This document shows positions 35,606-47,894 of a stretch of 64,000 nt of DNA, one piece after another; position 1 is the stretch's first letter, and every line of letters starts with the position of its first letter. Both the position numbers and the translations under genes were made by a program. The stretch comes from Tragulus kanchil (Eukaryota > Chordata > Mammalia > Artiodactyla > Tragulidae): assembly GCA_022376925.1 (NCBI GenBank), contig JAIOJX010000032.1, forward strand, positions 101,672,794 to 101,736,793. The letters run 5' to 3'. The notes beneath the pieces were generated by a model, which was not told the DNA's origin, made no database searches, and saw only the letters and a program-made list of their open reading frames with translations.

Positions 35606-36191
35606 GCAATATAATATACAGTATACCCAGTACCAAATAAAATGCAACCCTAAAAGCAGGAAGGAAGGAAGGAAATAAGGAAAAGAAAAGGAATGAAGTA
35701 AAGGAAATACACTTAAATTTCTACCACCAAAATAGGACTACAGTTATAGTTTCACTGTGTTTATATTTAGTTTTGTTTTCTATGCAATTTTTATGTAGTT
35801 GATACTGCAGCATGCATGAATTTATGTTTTCAAGTTTTTTTGTTTCATTAAGTGTCCAATCATTTTTAAACTTGGCTTGGTCTTCATAACCATTATTTTT
35901 AATGACTGAATAATATTCAGCTGAGAGGTCTTTTATATTTTTGGTTATAAATGCTGCTTTTTCCATATTTTAGTTTCATATATGATAGGTTCCCTGAAGT
36001 ATGATTTTGAGGGTCAAAGGGAAGGAGTAAATTTTTACTCTCACTTTTATTCCCAAACTTCAAATCAAGGGAATTTATTTTAGAAGTTAATATTAGGTTC
36101 ATTCTTGAAAGGGAGGATTAAAAACATATATGCTTATTTCCATAATTGTTTCGCTCCATATGCCTTTTGTTTCTATGTATTTTTTCTTACT
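35606..36191. other. Single-copy AT-rich non-coding DNA with a short GGAA run
   Basis: A small (ggaa)n tract lies at about 35660-35677. The phrase taatgactgaataatattca resembles old L1-like text, but the context is too decayed to call. Confidence 0.35.
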
Positions 36192-38378
36192 ATTTTCTCC
36201 ACTTTTTGTTGTCTAGACTGTGTTAAGATTTCTTTAATGATTTGTAAGATAAACACTCTTGTATTTTACTTCAGTTGTGACTTTCTTAAAGTTTTCTTGC
36301 AGTTTAAATGCATTTTAAAACTAAAAATTAGAAGTAAAATCATATTTAAAAGAATATTTTGTGTACCATGGGTTTTTGTTGCATTGGCTTTTGTCTTCAA
36401 AAATATTGCCTTGTAAATATTTTTTATCTTGATAATTGAGTTTTGGGGGCATCTCCTTAAGTTTTGCTCCTGAGGCAAGTGCCTCATGTGTCTCACTCAT
36501 TCTAATCCTGGCACTGAACCTCATCTCATGCATTCTGGCACCTCCAGTCCTTAGTGTGGCGCAGCACCTGGAAGGGGTGTGGCACCTTCTGTTTGCTTGT
36601 TGATGTGATTTATTATGCTACATCTTACATACAAAGCATTTTGAAAGAGAGATTCTCTAGCTGGTTGGCATGAATCACTTCCCTATCCATAGAAACAGAC
36701 TTTCCCATGCCCTCTACTGCCCGCTGTCTGGGTAAATGAAGCATTTCTGAGGTGAAAGCTTTTGTATATGTGCCTTAGAGCACTGTTTGATTATCCATTT
36801 CATTATGATTGCCTTTCCTTCCACAAATACTATCTAAATATTATGACGAGAAATAAAAACAAAACAAAAATACTGAAAGATGAAAAAGGAAAATCAACAA
36901 TTCATTCTTCTTTTTCCAGAATTAAGCGTTGAGCAAAAGTATAAAACAATTATGGCTTCACCTAATTGACTGCAGCTGTGCAAACAGATGAACACACGGG
37001 GAGACTGGTGTCCCCCATCCTGCACCATGAACATCTTGATATCTGGATTTGTTTCACTTTGCCCAAGGCAAGGTGTGTGTAGGAAGAATGAAACCAGGCT
37101 CACTAGTTGAGAGGGGAAGGGGGGTATATCCTTTCGTAACAGTTGAACTGGATGTTGAGCCCATGGGATTTGATTATTCTGAGGTTCTAATCTCCAGGAC
37201 TTCCTTGTCAAGAGGAAAAGGACCATTAGGTATCAGAACAGACCAGTGAAGGTCAGAGCAGGGTTTTTGGGCATTTCTGATTTTTTAAAGTCATGAGGAT
37301 TTTTTTCAATTTTCTCCACTTTTTGTTGTCTAGACTGTGTTAAGATTTCTTTAATGATTTGTAAGATAAACACTCTTGTATTTTACTTCAGTTGTGACTT
37401 TCTTAAAGTTTTCTTGCAGTTTAAATGCATTTTAAAACTAAAAATTAGAAGTAAAATCATATTTAAAAGAATATTTTGTGTACCATGGGTTTTTGTTGCA
37501 TTGGCTTTTGTCTTCAAAAATATTGCCTTGTAAATATTTTTTATCTTGATAATTGAGTTTTGGGGGCATCTCCTTAAGTTTTGCTCCTGAGGCAAGTGCC
37601 TCATGTGTCTCACTCATTCTAATCCTGGCACTGAACCTCATCTCATGCATTCTGGCACCTCCAGTCCTTAGTGTGGCGCAGCACCTGGAAGGGGTGTGGC
37701 ACCTTCTGTTTGCTTGTTGATGTGATTTATTATGCTACATCTTACATACAAAGCATTTTGAAAGAGAGATTCTCTAGCTGGTTGGCATGAATCACTTCCC
37801 TATCCATAGAAACAGACTTTCCCATGCCCTCTACTGCCCGCTGTCTGGGTAAATGAAGCATTTCTGAGGTGAAAGCTTTTGTATATGTGCCTTAGAGCAC
37901 TGTTTGATTATCCATTTCATTATGATTGCCTTTCCTTCCACAAATACTATCTAAATATTATGACGAGAAATAAAAACAAAACAAAAATACTGAAAGATGA
38001 AAAAGGAAACTCAACAATTCATTCTTATTTTTCCAGAATTAAGCGTTGAGCAAAAGTATAAAACAATTATGGCTTCACCTAATTGACTGCAGCTGTGCAA
38101 ACAGATGAACACACGGGGAGACTGGTGTCCCCCATCCTGCACCATGAACATCTTGATATCTGGATTTGTTTCACTTTGCCCAAGGCAAGGTGTGTGTAGG
38201 AAGAATGAAACCAGGCTCACTAGTTGAGAGGGGAAGGGGGGTATATCCTTTCGTAACAGTTGAACTGGATGTTGAGCCCATGGGATTTGATTATTCTGAG
38301 GTTCTAATCTCCAGGACTTCCTTGTCAAGAGGAAAAGGACCATTAGGTATCAGAACAGACCAGTGAAGGTCAGAGCAG
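36192..38378. repeat. Tandem duplication 11 (offset 1117 bp) with a 47-bp noisy join
   Basis: Copy 1 is 36192-37261 and copy 2 is 37309-38378. The join 37262-37308 has a right half, tgaggatttttttcaatttt, that corresponds to the true left flank atgtattttttcttactatt. Its left half, gattttttaaagtcatgagg, corresponds to the true right flank gattcattttgcatgggaat. Two substitutions near the copy ends (36889 a/c, 36909 c/a) are also seen. Confidence 0.95.
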
Positions 38379-38904
38379 TGGCCTGCTTTCTGGGATTCAT
38401 TTTGCATGGGAATTTTGTGGTTTTTGATAAATGTACATCAGATATTTTGTTTTTGTCTTGCATTTGTTTTATTCTCTGTTAGTCATTCGTGCAAATAAAA
38501 AATGCAGAGCATAGACATTGCTATTTTTATTTGTGATTTTTTTGGTACTTCAGGATAGCAAATATCTGATATTAAATGATAAATGAACCAAGTGTTTTTA
38601 AGGAGGCAAAACTATTTTTTAAATAATTAAATTTATACTGACTATATGGAGATTAGCATATCTGGCAATTATGACACTAGAATCTTTTTTACATACTTTT
38701 ATAATATTGTTATCTCAGTGATTGAATGAGTAGTAGATAATTATGTTGGTTTTAATGGTGTCGATTTTTGTAAAATTAAACTTCAAATACTTTTTACCTT
38801 ATCAAATGTCTTTAGGGAATGCTTTAATATTAATTGTAATGGGAGTGGCACTCTTCGATTTTTCTCATCAGTGGTTTATCTACTTGCTATAGTTTGTATT
38901 TTCA
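38379..38904. other. Single-copy AT-rich non-coding DNA
   Basis: Nothing recognised. Confidence 0.4.
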
Positions 38905-39030
38905 CTCCTGGAGGAGGAAATGGCAACCCATTCCAGTATTCTTGCCTAGGAAATCCTATGAACAGGGGAGCCTGGCGAACTGCAGTCCATGGAGTCACAA
39001 CAGAACTGGACATGACTGAGTGACTAAGTC
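38905..39030 (+). mobile_element. Bov-A SINE monomer
   Basis: ggaggaaatggcaacccatt, ccagtattcttgcctaggaa, gaactgcagtccatggagtc and ggacatgactgagtgacta are the Bov-A monomer in order. Ruminant-specific and BovB-mobilised. Confidence 0.92.
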
Positions 39031-39336
39031 CCCACAATCATTTTATTCTTTAAAGTGTGTGTGATATCCTCATTTGATAGATGCAAAGATAGGAGTTTAG
39101 AAAGGTTGATGGCTGAAAGTTAAACAACTTTCCTAATTAGTGGCATGGAGTTTGGATTTTCATTACTTAACTCTGAAATCCATGGTATTTCTATGATGTC
39201 ATGCTCCATAACCAGTATTATCTTCAGAGCTCAGGAATCCAACTTCTATATTTTCCACTCATTTCTATCTCCTACTTACTTGCTAAACCTCCAAACTCTC
39301 TTCTATTCTTCTGCTTACAACTGGCCCATTGTTTTA
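39031..39336. other. Single-copy non-coding DNA with MIR-like text
   Basis: tttgatagatgcaaagatag and gttaaacaactttcctaatt suggest a decayed minus-strand MIR at about 39070-39200. Not certain. Confidence 0.35.
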
Positions 39337-39734
39337 ATCATGTTATTTGTTTCTTTCAGCAGAGGCTTCCCTTGTAGTCTGATTTGTTTGTTTGTTTGCT
39401 TGTTTTTGAAACATGGAGGTTTAAGGCTAAAAGAAGTCACCAGAAAGGGCTGCCACAAAGGAAGGAGCCAATGAATTTTATTGGCTTTGTAAGATCCCTA
39501 GCACTCTAGAGGAGTACATAAGAAAGCTGTGTGTTAAATAAATACAATTTAAGACACACACAAGGACTTTGATTTTTAAAATTTTATTTAATGTATTATT
39601 ATAGTGATATCATAAATTAAATTTTTACTAAAATTCTTGTGTTTTATCCCAGAATGATATATTACACTGAAGATAGTTGAATTTTAATAAATAGAATCTT
39701 GGGTCTTCAACTGCCCAATGTTTACTAAAAGTAT

Positions 39735-40460
39735 AAGAAGGAAAATTAAAAATAGAGCTACCATATGATCAAGCAATTCCACTTCTGGGTAATTTATCTG
39801 AAAAAAATGGAAAACTTAATCTGGAGACACTCTCTGCATCCATTTCAGCATTATTCACAATAGCTAAGACATGAAAACAACCTAAATGTCTTCCCTAGAT
39901 GAATGGATAAAGATGTGGTACATATATATTACTCAGCCATAAAAAGAAGAAAATTTGCCATTCATAGACACATGGATGGCTTTGAGGGCATTATTATAAG
40001 TGGAATAAGACAGAGAAAGACAAATACCATTTGATCTCACTTATATGTGGAATCTAAGGGGAAAAAAATCAACCAAACAATAACAGCTGAGTTCACAGAT
40101 AGAGAGAACAGGTTGATGATGACCAAAGGGGTGGAGAATGGATAGTGGACAAAATGGGTGAAGGTGGTAAAAAATAGAAACTGGAAGTTACAAAATATAT
40201 AAGTCCTGGGGCTATAATGTGCAGTATGGTGACTACAGTTAATAATACTGTACTTTATGTTTGAAAGTTGCTAAGAGAGTAGACCTTAAACGTTCTTGTC
40301 ACAGGGGGAAAAAAGTTTAACTGTCTGTGGTAATGGCTGTTAACTAAGCTTATTATGTGATCTTTTCACAATATATAAATGTATCAAGTCATTATGTTAT
40401 ACACCTGAAACCATGATACAGTTTTACATGACAGTTACATCTTAATTTAAAATAAACGCA
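39735..40460 (+). mobile_element. L1 LINE 3' end (ORF2 C-terminus remnant and 3' UTR)
   Basis: agctaccatatgatcaagca, aattccacttctgggtaatt, ggtacatatatattactcag, catttgatctcacttatatg, ggggctataatgtgcagtat and acctgaaaccatgatacagt are L1 3' text in order, ending in an A-rich tail near aatttaaaataaa. The ORF2 part is broken by stops. A twin lies at about 40880-41602 through duplication 12. Confidence 0.88.
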
Positions 40461-40879
40461 TCCTTGAGGGGCTTATGGGCAAGGGAGAATCATGTTATTT
40501 GTTTCTTTGCTTCCTTGTAGTCTGATTTGTTTGTTTGTTTGCTTGTTTTTGAAACATGGAGGTTTAAGGCTAAAAGAAGTCACCAGAAAGGGCTGCCACA
40601 AAGGAAGGAGCCAATGAATTTTATTGGCTTTGTAAGATCCCTAGCACTCTAGAGGAGTACATAAGAAAGCTGTGTGTTAAATAAATACAATTTAAGACAC
40701 ACACAAGGACTTTGATTTTTAAAATTTTATTTAATGTATTATTATAGTGATATCATAAATTAAATTTTTACTAAAATTCTTGTGTTTTATCCCAGAATGA
40801 TATATTACACTGAAGATAGTTGAATTTTAATAAATAGAATCTTGGGTCTTCAACTGCCCAATGTTTACTAAAAGTATAA

Positions 40880-41602
40880 GAAGGAAAATTAAAAATAGAG
40901 CTACCATATGATCAAGCAATTCCACTTCTGGGTAATTTATCTGAAAAAAATGGAAAACTTAATCTGGAGACACTCTCTGCATCCATTTCAGCATTATTCA
41001 CAATAGCTAAGACATGAAAACAACCTAAATGTCTTCCCTAGATGAATGGATAAAGATGTGGTACATATATATTACTCAGCCATAAAAAGAAGAAAATTTG
41101 CCATTCATAGACACATGGATGGCTTTGAGGGCATTATTATAAGTGGAATAAGACAGAGAAAGACAAATACCATTTGATCTCACTTATATGTGGAATCTAA
41201 GGGGAAAAAAATCAACCAAACAATAACAGCTGAGTTCACAGATAGAGAGAACAGGTTGATGATGACCAAAGGGGTGGAGAATGGATAGTGGACAAAATGG
41301 GTGAAGGTGGTAAAAAATAGAAACTGGAAGTTACAAAATATATAAGTCCTGGGGCTATAATGTGCAGTATGGTGACTACAGTTAATAATACTGTACTTTA
41401 TGTTTGAAAGTTGCTAAGAGAGTAGACCTTAAACGTTCTTGTCACAGGGGGAAAAAAGTTTAACTGTCTGTGGTAATGGCTGTTAACTAAGCTTATTATG
41501 TGATCTTTTCACAATATATAAATGTATCAAGTCATTATGTTATACACCTGAAACCATGATACAGTTTTACATGACAGTTACATCTTAATTTAAAATAAAC
41601 TC
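40880..41602 (+). mobile_element. L1 3' end, duplicate
   Basis: Copy of 39735-40460. It is the naturally continued version, since its right flank runs into single-copy DNA. Confidence 0.88.
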
Positions 41603-41629
41603 TTCCTTGAGGGGCTTATGGGCAAGGGG

Positions 41630-41961
41630 AGAGGCCACAGAGTGACTGAAAGGTCACTCTTACACTGGCAGAGGACAGCACTTAGTCCACGGGAAGCATC
41701 CATATTTGCCTTCTGCTGGCAGCAGTTCTGGGAGATCCTGGAAGCAATCAGGTTTGTGGAGAAAAGGATAGAGAAGCAAACTTCTGCTTAATGTGTGAAA
41801 GAGCTTTCCAGCAGATATAGTGGGTTCAAGATCAAATGGGCCAGTGCAGAGAACATTGAACCGTGTCTTCAAAATTATTTAAGGAGAGCCCACATAGAGA
41901 TCTGTTGTGGAGATTGGAGGATTTTCCACTGCAGCTTTGAAGTCCCTAGTTTATGGGTTCA
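41630..41961. other. Single-copy non-coding DNA
   Basis: A 70-codon minus frame (41660-41872) and a 61-codon plus frame overlap. Neither has a recognisable motif. Confidence 0.4.
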
Positions 41962-44274
41962 AAGAATAAAACCCCCCTAAAACTATAAGAAAATAGTGTG
42001 GTAAAACTTTAAAAAAAAGAATTGGTCCAGAATAAGTCAGAAAGTTTAAAGCATGGAAATATATCTTGTCTATATTTGACACTTAGCATTTGTGTGCATC
42101 AAGGCATGAGACTCTGAGTCCAAAGGTCTGAACTCAGAATCCTGAGTTCTTTGAAGTCTTGGCTTCTTTGAAACTCTCTTTGGACCAGTCCCTTGTCCTT
42201 TCTCAGCCTAAGTTTTCTCTTATTTTAAAATAAATGAGATGATTAAGACATGTGATGCATATCTCAGGTTTCACTGAACTGTAATAGTTTTGATTCTGAG
42301 GTGCTTAATATTAGGAAGCACCTAATATCAGCATACTTAATATTAGGAAGAGTTTACCCCCTCAGGGCATGTGTCAGCTTTGGAAGGTAATAATATAAAA
42401 CAACCTCCTTCAAATGGTTCCCCTCACAGACATTCTAGATCTGGGTCAGCAGTGGTGGTAGCCATTATCACCTTTTAATATCTCAGAAACCCACGAATAG
42501 TGCCTTACACCCTCAGTGGTAGGGACATGTTTGTGTGGAAACATGACTTGTAGGTTTTGAACCAAACCCAACAGAATGTTTCAGGTTTGCTCTTGGCAAA
42601 GTCCTTCTTTCTCTGCTCCCTAATAAAGGATTGGAAAGCCAAAAGAAGTCTCACATGGCTCTTTTTGGCTGTTGCCTCCCTCTTTAAACAATGGCTGGAT
42701 GCGTTCTGTAGGAAAAAAAGGAAACATACGGATTGAATTTCCCCCAAGTGCACTGTGGCCTAGGAGTGGATTGGGGGCTGGGTGTGGGACGAGTAGAGGA
42801 GAAGGCTTTGGCACACCACACCGGGGAACTTAGTGAAACCTGGGTCCCATGAGAAGTGGTGGAGTGAGGGCAGCGGGTCAATAACTAGCTGTGGCCAGGT
42901 GTGCTCTGAACTGGCCTCAGTGGGACAGACCTTTGAAGGGGACCCTTGGAAAAGGAGAACTAAGTAGGATAATGCTGTAATGGGAAACAGGGAGAAGATG
43001 TGGTCATCAAGTCAGGCAGAGGCATTCAAAATTTCTGAAGAGGCCTCAAGGGTCTGAATGTTGAGGGATCCTTCCAGAGGAAGGCAAGCCTGGTTCTACC
43101 CTGTGCCTTTTTGTTTGCCATTTTCAAGAATAAAACCCCCCTAAAACTATAAGAAAATAGTGTGGTAAAACTTTAAAAAAAAGAATTGGTCCAGAATAAG
43201 TCAGAAAGTTTAAAGCATGGAAATATATCTTGTCTATATTTGACACTTAGCATTTGTGTGCATCAAGGCATGAGACTCTGAGTCCAAAGGTCTGAACTCA
43301 GAATCCTGAGTTCTTTGAAGTCTTGGCTTCTTTGAAACTCTCTTTGGACCAGTCCCTTGTCCTTTCTCAGCCTAAGTTTTCTCTTATTTTAAAATAAATG
43401 AGATGATTAAGACATGTGATGCATATCTCAGGTTTCACTGAACTGTAATAGTTTTGATTCTGAGGTGCTTAATATTAGGAAGCACCTAATATCAGCATAC
43501 TTAATATTAGGAAGAGTTTACCCCCTCAGGGCATGTGTCAGCTTTGGAAGGTAATAATATAAAACAACCTCCTTCAAATGGTTCCCCTCACAGACATTCT
43601 AGATCTGGGTCAGCAGTGGTGGTAGCCATTATCACCTTTTAATATCTCAGAAACCCACGAATAGTGCCTTACACCCTCAGTGGTAGGGACATGTTTGTGT
43701 GGAAACATGACTTGTAGGTTTTGAACCAAACCCAACAGAATGTTTCAGGTTTGCTCTTGGCAAAGTCCTTCTTTCTCTGCTCCCTAATAAAGGATTGGAA
43801 AGCCAAAAGAAGTCTCACATGGCTCTTTTTGGCTGTTGCCTCCCTCTTTAAACAATGGCTGGATGCGTTCTGTAGGAAAAAAAGGAAACATACGGATTGA
43901 ATTTCCCCCAAGTGCACTGTGGCCTAGGAGTGGATTGGGGGCTGGGTGTGGGGACGAGTAGAGGAGAAGGCTTTGGCACACCACACCGGGGAACTTAGTG
44001 AAACCTGGGTCCCATGAGAAGTGGTGGAGTGAGGGCAGCGGGTCAATAACTAGCTGTGGCCAGGTGTGCTCTGAACTGGCCTCAGTGGGACAGACCTTTG
44101 AAGGGGACCCTTGGAAAAGGAGAACTAAGTAGGATAATGCTGTAATGGGAAACAGGGAGAAGATGTGGTCATCAAGTCAGGCAGAGGCATTCAAAATTTC
44201 TGAAGAGGCCTCAAGGGTCTGAATGTTGAGGGATCCTTCCAGAGGAAGGCAAGCCTGGTTCTACCCTGTGCCTT
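41962..44274. repeat. Tandem duplication 13 (offset 1164-1165 bp) with a 16-bp noisy join
   Basis: Copy 1 is 41962-43109 and copy 2 is 43126-44274. Join bases 43110-43125 (tttgtttgccattttc) partly mirror the true left flank tttatgggttc. Copy 2 has one extra g in gtgtggggacg (about 43951). A small perfect hairpin (aggtgctt/aagcacct) lies at 42299-42323. Confidence 0.95.
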
Positions 44275-44996
44275 GTGCAGTGGGATTGGAAGTTTGAAAC
44301 TGAATTAGGTTTACTCAGAACACAATTAAACATTATGTGTGAATCCTAAATCTCTTGCCCAATTGCTCAGAGCTCATCAAATGGAAAGCCATGATGGGGC
44401 CTCTCCCTGGCATGGTGGATATATTTGCAGATGGCATCTTGGAGGGCAAGAAGTAAGGTGGGATTGTTTAAGAGTTATAAGCAGATCTTTGTACTTTTGT
44501 ATTACACATTGTACTTCCATCCACAAAGTCCTCTCATACTTCACTGTCTTTATGACCAATTCTGCCTTCCCCCTTAATGTCAGGGTTTCCTGTCATGGTG
44601 TCCATGCTAGCAATATCATGATCCCCAGGACCAATGAGCCATATAAAGCTCCCTTGTCACATGCACATGAAATTTGAGAATAATCTGTAGTTTTACATGT
44701 GCATCTCTTATTCCAGACACCCATGAGCTTGAGGTTGTGTTCTCTTAGTTCTGATCCTGGGTGCTTGTTTCTGTCCTACTGGTTCAGTGTAAAACTGTAA
44801 AAGCTAAGAAGTTGGCTATTGGCATGATTTCATCCTAGTACTCATATGTCCTTTCCCCTGGGAAAACTTGTGTGTGACTTTTGTCATCTCTTTTAGAATG
44901 AAACATTTTAATTTACATGTGGCATGGAGTATAGAAAATGCCCAGAAGCCCAAATGACATGACTTGTCTTATTTCTATGTAACAGATTCTGCCCAG
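44275..44996. other. Single-copy non-coding DNA
   Basis: A 112-codon plus frame at 44339-44677 is unrecognised, has no conserved-domain look, and is overlapped by an antisense frame. I do not annotate it as a gene. Confidence 0.4.
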
Positions 44997-47168
44997 TCTT
45001 GGACTAGATTGAATCCTGCCATCTCCTTTGGACTTGATTTTGAATTGCAAATTCTAATGGGAAAGGTCCAGATTCTACAGATCAGAGTCCTCTTCCCCAG
45101 TTTCTAAATTTGTTTTAGTATGGCTTGATCCTTTCTCAGTATTCCATGTCATCAATGAACCCGCCATTTAAGACTTATCTTAATGTTACTTGTCCTATGA
45201 AGTCTATTTTATTCATGAAAATTAATGGCTCTGTTTCATGTGCTTCATGTGCCTATTTTGCATTATGTTGTATTATAATTACCTAGGAACTACTTCATTA
45301 TAATGTTACAGTCCTATTTTCACTTCTTGATATCTGCCAGAGGGTATGGCAAGACACAGGAGATTAATATAAGCTTCTTGAGTGGATGAAACATTTAATT
45401 CAATGGCCTGCTATTACAGATGAGAAAATTGACCCTCAAAGGAGATAAATGACTTAAACAGACCCTAAGTGAAATCTTTAAAGGAAAAGACCACATCAGA
45501 TTTATCTCCACACTTCTGATGCCCAGCATCTGGCATATATTAGACAATCAATATACATATTGTTTTGAGTTGAAACAGAAATTCTGGAGACCACAAATCT
45601 AGTTAGTGGCAAGTCCAGGGCTGTAGACAGGTATCTTACCTTTTAATCTCTTGGCCTATAGTAAGATTGAATCATAACTAAGATACTCAAAATATCACCA
45701 AAAAAAAAAAGTGACATGACAGCATCTCTTAAATTTTAGTCTTGGCAGATAACTCTTATCTAGTTTTCCTTTTAACCGGATATCCCTTTTTATTGTCCTG
45801 TACAAATCATGCAACACTTAAAATATGCGGTTGGCTTAACACTGAGAAAACCATTTCCTTTCTTTTTGATAAATATTCCAGATTTTGAAAAACACCTTCA
45901 AGTACCAAGTCTATAATGAGGTTTATTCAAGAAAGGACATCTATTAAAAGTAAAGATTTTTCATGTCCCCAGATGACTGTTTCTGAAAATGCTAAGTGCA
46001 CAACAGATGCTGAGAAATGTCTCAAGTAAGCAGAGTTAAATATAATGGTTACAGGGGCTAGGCATACAAATGGGCATCCAAATCTTGGACTAGATTGAAT
46101 CCTGCCATCTCCTTTGGACTTGATTTTGAATTGCAAATTCTAATGGGAAAGGTCCAGATTCTACAGATCAGAGTCCTCTTCCCCAGTTTCTAAATTTGTT
46201 TTAGTATGGCTTGATCCTTTCTCAGTATTCCATGTCATCAATGAACCCGCCATTTAAGACTTATCTTAATGTTACTTGTCCTATGAAGTCTATTTTATTC
46301 ATGAAAATTAATGGCTCTGTTTCATGTGCTTCATGTGCCTATTTTGCATTATGTTGTATTATAATTACCTAGGAACTACTTCATTATAATGTTACAGTCC
46401 TATTTTCACTTCTTGATATCTGCCAGAGGGTATGGCAAGACACAGGAGATTAATATAAGCTTCTTGAGTGGATGAAACATTTAATTCAATGGCCTGCTAT
46501 TACAGATGAGAAAATTGACCCTCAAAGGAGATAAATGACTTAAACAGACCCTAAGTGAAATCTTTAAAGGAAAAGACCACATCAGATTTATCTCCACACT
46601 TCTGATGCCCAGCATCTGGCATATATTAGACAATCAATATACATATTGTTTTGAGTTGAAACAGAAATTCTGGAGACCACAAATCTAGTTAGTGGCAAGT
46701 CCAGGGCTGTAGACAGGTATCTTACCTTTTAATCTCTTGGCCTATAGTAAGATTGAATCATAACTAAGATACTCAAAATATCACCAAAAAAAAAAAGTGA
46801 CATGACAGCATCTCTTAAATTTTAGTCTTGGCAGATAACTCTTATCTAGTTTTCCTTTTAACCGGATATCCCTTTTTATTGTCCTGTACAAATCATGCAA
46901 CACTTAAAATATGCGGTTGGCTTAACACTGAGAAAACCATTTCCTTTCTTTTTGATAAATATTCCAGATTTTGAAAAACACCTTCAAGTACCAAGTCTAT
47001 AATGAGGTTTATTCAAGAAAGGACATCTATTAAAAGTAAAGATTTTTCATGTCCCCAGATGACTGTTTCTGAAAATGCTAAGTGCACAACAGATGCTGAG
47101 AAATGTCTCAAGTAAGCAGAGTTAAATATAATGGTTACAGGGGCTAGGCATACAAATGGGCATCCAAA
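44997..47168. repeat. Tandem duplication 14 (offset 1086 bp), shortest of the series
   Basis: Copy 1 is 44997-46082 and copy 2 is 46083-47168. The join is clean (catccaaa|tcttgg). The A-run near 45700/46786 looks the same length in both. The unit contains MIR/L2-like fragments. Confidence 0.95.
45385..45665 (-). mobile_element. MIR/L2-like fragments
   Basis: ggcctgctattacagatgag and gaccctcaaaggagataaat are reversed MIR core. cttctgatgcccagcatctg is L2-tail-like, and agtggcaagtccagggctgt is the MIR distal part. Mixed and diverged. Twin at about 46471-46751. Confidence 0.5.
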
Positions 47169-47272
47169 AGGAACAATGAATTGTTTTGCTATATTTCCTC
47201 CTGTACACCAGAGGACTCTGTGCCAATTATGGCTGCCTGTTTGCTTCCTGGCAATCAAAGCTCTAATTAAGC

Positions 47273-47865
47273 AATCTTTTTCTGTAAAGGGCCAGTAAAT
47301 AATTTAGGCTTTTCCAGCCATGTGATCTCTCTTGCAACTACTCAACTATGCTGTAGTAACAGGAAAGTAGCTATAGACTATGTAAATGAATAAACATGAC
47401 TGAGTTCCAATAAAACTTCATTTATGGGGCTTCCCTGGTTGTCCAATGGGTAAGGACACAGCCTTGCAGTGCAAGGGGCGCCAGTTCGATCCTTGGCCTG
47501 GGAAGATCCCATGTGCTGTGGAACGGCTGGACTGTTGTGTCCAACTATGGAGCCGGAGCTCTGGAGCACATGAGCCCAGAGCTGGTGCTCTGCAACGAGA
47601 GAGGCCACTGTGATGGGAGACCCACAGAGGCCAAAGAACAAAGATGGATAGAAATGAATAAATGAAAGATCAATGGAAGTAGCCCCCCCCCAAAATTTTA
47701 AAAAACCTTCATTTATGCACAGTGATATTTAATTTCACACAATTTGCATATATCACAAAATAGTATGTTTTAAAAAATGTTTTAAAACCATTAAACATGT
47801 AAAAATCATTCTTATCTCACAACAGGCTATACAAAAAACCAGGCAGAACAGATGGGACTTAGGGA
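47273..47865. mobile_element. hAT-type non-autonomous DNA transposon, split by a SINE
   Basis: Left part (tttttctgtaaagggccagt, ttttccagccatgtgatctc, caactactcaactatgctgt, gagttccaataaaacttcat) and right part (cttcatttatgcacagtgat, tttcacacaatttgcatata, ccattaaacatgtaaaaatc) align in order with a common hAT-class MITE-like mammalian element. A CHR-2 SINE interrupts it at 47427-47701. The exact subfamily (Charlie or Tip100 type) is uncertain. Confidence 0.7.
47427..47701 (+). mobile_element. CHR-2 type SINE inside a hAT element
   Basis: gggcttccctggttgtccaa head, ccttgcagtgcaaggggcgc, B-box-like agttcgatccttgg, and an aaatgaataaatgaaag tail followed by a C/A run. It is flanked by aaaacttcatttatg (about 47412) and aaaccttcatttatg (about 47703), a 15-bp target-site duplication with one mismatch that lies in hAT sequence. 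Confidence 0.92.
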
Positions 47866-47894
47866 TAATTATTTATTGACCTCAGGTCCAGTTA

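Larger units (their letters stand above)
39337..41629. repeat. Tandem duplication 12 (offset 1152, falling to 1143 bp) with noisy ends
   Basis: Copy 1 is about 39337-40488 and copy 2 is about 40489-41629. Copy 2 begins with an 8-bp and a 1-bp deletion relative to copy 1 (tttctttgcttccttg versus tttctttcagcagaggcttc). Copy 1 ends with errors (ataaacgcatcc versus ataaactcttcc, and aagggagaat versus aaggggagag). Errors therefore occur only near the join; the interior matches. Confidence 0.95.
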
